DNA from: UMGS1279 sp045534095
Lineage (GTDB): Bacteria; Bacillota; Clostridia; Oscillospirales; Acutalibacteraceae
Assembly: GCA_045534095.1 (NCBI GenBank)
Contig: JAZSJA010000026.1
Location: forward strand, 1-9,025
Direction: 5' to 3'
DNA length: 9,025 bases
Position numbers and translations under genes: made by a program
Shown: positions 5,921 to 9,025 of the stretch, piece after piece
Numbering within the stretch: position 1 is the first letter of the stretch
How the letters are laid out: each line of letters starts with the position of its first letter
The notes under the pieces: generated by a model
The model's input: only the letters and a program-made list of their open reading frames with translations
The model's database searches: none
Told to the model about the DNA's origin: nothing

Positions 5921-7147
5921 TTATAAAGCAAACTGTATTGCCAAAACTTCCAATAAAGTGAGTGAATAAAAAACAATAATAGAAGCCGAGGAAGAAAACC
6001 AACCAAATTTTTGCATGGAGGTTGATAACTGTCCATTTTTCTTAAAGCCAAATAAATTTTTATTTTTAACACTTAAAATATAAAATCCTAAAAAACTGAC
6101 AATTATCAAAAATGCTATTATCAGAAGATTTAAAATTGCAAATAATTCTTCTTCCATTAAACCACTTGAATAATCTAAACAAACGGAAATGAAATTATTT
6201 ATAAAATGTATGATTACGCCGGTCCAAAAGGATTCGGTTTCAACAACCATTACACCTATAACAAGTCCTACTAAAAATGCAAAGGGAATTTGCATTAAAT
6301 TTCCGTGTATAAAGCCAAAAATCAAAGAAGAAGTAAAAATTGCAAAGCCTTTGCCAAATTTTAAAAGACTTCCCATAATTGCCGAGCGAAATAAAAATTC
6401 CTCAATAAGAGCGGGGGCAACTGCTACTGCGAGTACGCTGATTATAAAACCCAAAATACCTTCAGGTTGTTCAATATCAGGCATCTCAAAAGGGAAAAAG
6501 CTTTCAAATTTAGACCTAAGCATACTAACCGCCACGTTTGCAGTACTACAAAAACCTACCGCCGTCATAATAGCCGGCAAGGTTATACCTTTTTTTGGTC
6601 GCCCGTATGAAATAAGAGAGGCAGCCTTGGTGCCTTGTGCTTTTAAAATAAAAATTCCCGAAAGACCAAAACCAAGCACCGTAATAATAATATTAAGCTC
6701 CAAAATTACGGCGGGGTTATTTATAAACTCTTTGGCTTCTTTTGTTCTTACAAAAAGTTCTAAAAGAAAATCAACCACAAAATTAAAGGCAAAAAATAAT
6801 ATTATACCCAGTCCTATATGATTAGCAGTTCTTTTAACTGCTTTTTTTTCAAAATAGAGTTGCGTTTCCTCGGGACTTTGAACAGGTTGGTTAAAATACG
6901 GTTGATAACTATGTTGATAACCGTAATAATTAGGTTGAAAATACCTTTGAAATTGTTGATTTTGGGCATTATTAGTAGGATTTTGAATGTTAATAACATT
7001 ATTAAGGTTATTAACATTATTTGTGTCGATTTCTGTATTTTCTTCTGATAAATCTATTTCTACGTCTTTCATTTCTGAGGTCTGCTCCAAAGAAACAGGC
7101 GGAATATTTTCCGCATTTTCATTTTCAAAATAAAACCCGTCTTTCAA
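5921..7147 (-). CDS. CPBP-family intramembrane metalloprotease with Asn/Gln-rich N-terminal tail
   Basis: A polytopic membrane protein of the CPBP (Abi, Rce1-like) family. The three family motifs are present: EExxxR at E249-E250-R254 (IEEFLFR), FxxxH at F277-H281 (FGFIHG), and HxxxN at H314-N318, the expected glutamate-based or metal active site inside the membrane. I count about eight or nine hydrophobic segments between residues 111 and 405. Residues 1-105 are hydrophilic: an acidic part (1-41), then an Asn/Gln/Tyr-rich low-complexity part (43-92) with NNVNNLNN-type repeats, likely disordered and cytosolic. The start is TTG, supported by AGGCGGAG four bases upstream; the next ATG is codon 26 with weaker signals. 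It sits 33 bases after gyrA and 15 before tadA. Substrate unknown: some relatives mature peptides or confer bacteriocin immunity, but no peptide gene is nearby. Confidence 0.9.
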   Translation of the reverse strand: MKDGFYFENENAENIPPVSLEQTSEMKDVEIDLSEENTEIDTNNVNNLNNVINIQNPTNNAQNQQFQRYFQPNYYGYQHSYQPYFNQPVQSPEETQLYFEKKAVKRTANHIGLGIILFFAFNFVVDFLLELFVRTKEAKEFINNPAVILELNIIITVLGFGLSGIFILKAQGTKAASLISYGRPKKGITLPAIMTAVGFCSTANVAVSMLRSKFESFFPFEMPDIEQPEGILGFIISVLAVAVAPALIEEFLFRSAIMGSLLKFGKGFAIFTSSLIFGFIHGNLMQIPFAFLVGLVIGVMVVETESFWTGVIIHFINNFISVCLDYSSGLMEEELFAILNLLIIAFLIIVSFLGFYILSVKNKNLFGFKKNGQLSTSMQKFGWFSSSASIIVFYSLTLLEVLAIQFAL

Positions 7148-7151
7148 AATA

Positions 7152-7159
7152 CTCCGCCT
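7152..7159 (-). promoter_or_regulatory. Ribosome binding site deciding the TTG start of the CPBP protease
   Basis: AGGCGGAG on the minus strand lies four bases before TTG at 7147-7145. It is the only strong Shine-Dalgarno-like sequence in the 33-base gap after gyrA. It favours the TTG over the downstream ATG at codon 26, whose nearest GGAG is about 12 bases away. Confidence 0.6.
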
Positions 7160-7180
7160 TTCTCTTTTATATTTTAAATT

Positions 7181-9025
7181 TTATTCTTCGCCCTCAGCAG
7201 CTTCATCATTTTCTACTGCTTCAGCTTCTGCAGCGGCCTCTGCGGCAAGCTCTGCCTCATCAAGACCCTCTTCTGCATCGGCATCAGGCTCATCGGGATG
7301 GTCGGTAATTTCTTCATCATCGTGGGGAGTTGCAACAACTGTAAGAAGTTTTGCACCCTCTTCAATTCTCATTACCTTAACACCCTTACCGGGACGGCGA
7401 TAAACGTTAAGCTCACCAAGGTGAATACGAATTATAATACCGCTTGAGGAAATCATAATCAAATCGTCATCCTCATCAGGGGAAATAACTGCTGCAACGT
7501 TGCCATATTTTGCAACTTTATAGTTGATAAGACCCTTACCGCCACGGGATTGAACACGGTAATCGGAAATCTCACTAATTCTACCAAAGCCTGTTTCGGT
7601 AACGGTAAGCACCTTGTCACCATCCTTGGCAACAATCATACCTATAACCTCATCACCATCACTAAGACGAATAGCACGAACACCACGTGCAGTTCTACCC
7701 ATTGAACGAACTCCGCTTTCATTAAAGCGAATAGCCTTACCAAGCTTTGTTGCTACCATAAGATCAGATTTACCATCGGTAAGCTTAACAAAGCAAAGCT
7801 CATCATCCTCATCAATAGAAAGAGCAATAAGTCCGTTTTTACGGATATTTTTGAAAAGCTCCAAGGGAGTACGTTTAATAATAGCCTTTTTGGTACCCAT
7901 ACAAACGTACATACCATCCTCAATTTGAGGTACGGGAAGAATTGTCATAATTCTTTCATCTGCTTGTAAGGGGAGAAGATTTACAATGTTCATACCCTTT
8001 GAAGTACGGCTTCCCTCAGGAATTTCATAAGCCTTCATACGGTAAACCTTACCAAGGTTACTAAACATCATTACCCAGTCATGGGATAGACAGGTAAACA
8101 TACTCTCAACCACGTCATCCTCGCGGGTGGTCATACCCTTAATACCGCGACCGCCACGATTTTGAGCCTCATACTCATCACAAGGCATACGTTTAATATA
8201 GCCGTTATTGGTTTTGGTAAGAACGCACTGCTCTTTAGGTATTAAATCCTCAATATCAACCTCGCCAGCAACGTCTGAAATTTCGGTACGACGGTCATCA
8301 GAATACTTATCTCTAAGATTGAGTGCATCATTTTTAACTATTTCTAAAATTCTGGAACGAGAAGCCAAAATATCTTCGCATTCCCTGATAAATGCAAGTT
8401 TTTCCTCTAATTCATCAATGATTTTTTGTTTTTCCATACCTGCCAAACGACCAAGTTGCATTTGTACAATGGCAGTTGCTTGAATATCATCCAAACCAAA
8501 ACGGTTTATTAAAGCCTCTTTACTTTCGGGAATGGTTTTACTGTTGCGGATTATGGAAATAACCTCATCAATAAAATCAAGTGCAATTTTTAAGCCCTCT
8601 AAAATATGTGCTCTTTCCTCGGCTTTTCTCTTATCAAACGCAGTACGACGATAAATAATATCATACTGGAAGTCGATGGCATTTTGGAGCATCTCTTTAA
8701 GGGTTAAAATTTGAGGTTTACCATTAACAATTGCAAGTAAAATTGCACCAAAAGTGGTTTGAAGTGCAGTATATGAATAAAGTTTGTTAAGTACAACCTG
8801 GGGACTTGCATCCTTTTTGATACTTACAACAATTCTTATACCGCCGTCACGCTTTGAAGAGTAGTCAACAACATCATCAATGCCATCAATCTTTTTCTCA
8901 CTTGCAAGGTCATAAATGTGTTTAACTAAATCTTTTTTGCGTACTTTATAAGGTATTTCGGTAATAACTATACGGAATTTACCATTTTGAGTTTCTTCAA
9001 TTTCTGCCTTACCACGAACAATAAT
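7181..9025 (-). CDS. gyrA: DNA gyrase subunit A, C-terminal part (5' end outside window)
   Basis: GyrA cuts and rejoins DNA in the A2B2 gyrase that introduces negative supercoils. The frame is open from the window edge at 9025, giving 614 visible residues; roughly the first 250, including the winged helix and catalytic tyrosine, are missing. The first methionine seen (8692) is internal. Visible: the end of the tower and the long coiled coil (ITEIPYKVRKKDLVKHIYDL, SPQVVLNKLYSYTALQTTFG, RRTAFDKRKAEERAHILEGL), then the C-terminal beta-pinwheel. The GyrA box needed for DNA wrapping is QNRGGRG (bases 8144-8164; usual form QRRGGRG), and a later blade has QSRGGKG. The box and the tail argue for GyrA and against ParC. 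The last 45 or so residues are an acidic Ala/Glu/Asp-rich tail. The protease gene follows after 33 bases with no terminator. Confidence 0.97.
   Translation of the reverse strand: MIVRGKAEIEETQNGKFRIVITEIPYKVRKKDLVKHIYDLASEKKIDGIDDVVDYSSKRDGGIRIVVSIKKDASPQVVLNKLYSYTALQTTFGAILLAIVNGKPQILTLKEMLQNAIDFQYDIIYRRTAFDKRKAEERAHILEGLKIALDFIDEVISIIRNSKTIPESKEALINRFGLDDIQATAIVQMQLGRLAGMEKQKIIDELEEKLAFIRECEDILASRSRILEIVKNDALNLRDKYSDDRRTEISDVAGEVDIEDLIPKEQCVLTKTNNGYIKRMPCDEYEAQNRGGRGIKGMTTREDDVVESMFTCLSHDWVMMFSNLGKVYRMKAYEIPEGSRTSKGMNIVNLLPLQADERIMTILPVPQIEDGMYVCMGTKKAIIKRTPLELFKNIRKNGLIALSIDEDDELCFVKLTDGKSDLMVATKLGKAIRFNESGVRSMGRTARGVRAIRLSDGDEVIGMIVAKDGDKVLTVTETGFGRISEISDYRVQSRGGKGLINYKVAKYGNVAAVISPDEDDDLIMISSSGIIIRIHLGELNVYRRPGKGVKVMRIEEGAKLLTVVATPHDDEEITDHPDEPDADAEEGLDEAELAAEAAAEAEAVENDEAAEGEE

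Noticed and set aside
6189..6821. Long open frame on the plus strand (210 codons)
   Set aside because: It is antisense to the CPBP protease, has no ribosome binding site or recognisable domain, and its composition reflects the complement of hydrophobic codons.
5921..7147. CPBP protein as a bacteriocin immunity or peptide-maturation protein
   Set aside because: No precursor peptide, ABC transporter or other biosynthesis gene lies nearby, and the gene sits inside a housekeeping cluster.
7181..8692. gyrA beginning at the ATG at 8692
   Set aside because: The frame stays open to 9025 and the extra 111 codons match GyrA (VITEIPYKVRKKDLVKHIYDL and following), so this methionine is internal and the gene is cut by the window edge.
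7181..9025. Topoisomerase IV subunit A (parC) instead of gyrA
   Set aside because: An almost canonical GyrA box, a six-blade-length C-terminal domain and an acidic tail fit GyrA; ParC usually has a degenerate box.

Overview
The window reads as an ordinary chromosomal stretch of an AT-rich member of the Clostridia (Firmicutes). I infer this from the family variants (a short pyruvate kinase without the extra C-terminal domain seen in Bacillus, a GyrA with QNRGGRG and QSRGGKG motifs, a KdpE-like regulator), from purine-rich ribosome binding sites, and from TTG/GTG starts. Species cannot be named from the sequence; a gut-type uncultured lineage is only a guess. All seven genes lie on the minus strand, so transcription runs from position 9025 towards 1. 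I saw no tRNA, rRNA, CRISPR array, insertion sequence or phage gene.

Region A (9025-5465) is a housekeeping cluster: the 3' two thirds of gyrA (cut by the window edge), a CPBP-family membrane protease with an unusual Asn/Gln-rich N-terminal tail, and tadA. The gaps are 33 and 15 bases with no terminator between genes, so the three are probably co-transcribed. The cluster ends at a hairpin terminator about 50 bases after tadA.

Region B (5372-318) holds a two-component system (a membrane histidine kinase with a KdpD-like four-helix sensor and a KdpE-like response regulator whose genes overlap by 14 bases), a Na+/phosphate symporter-type protein with a C-terminal PhoU-like domain, and pyruvate kinase. 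A strong hairpin follows pyk. The last 317 bases hold no gene but contain that terminator, a GC-rich palindromic patch and a second terminator-like hairpin.

The most interesting observation is regulatory. The promoters of the kinase gene and of the phosphate transporter gene have the same architecture: two 7-base direct repeats (TTTACTG/TTTACTG and TTAACTG/TTTACCA), 4 bases apart, followed by exactly 9 bases and a perfect TATAAT, with no good -35 box. This is the layout of a PHO box (7+4+7, about 10 bases before the -10) and of activator sites for OmpR/PhoB-family regulators in general. The simplest model is that the KdpE-like regulator activates its own operon and the neighbouring transporter-pyk operon, linking a KdpD-type sensor to phosphate rather than, or as well as, to potassium. 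This is an inference from two sites and needs testing.
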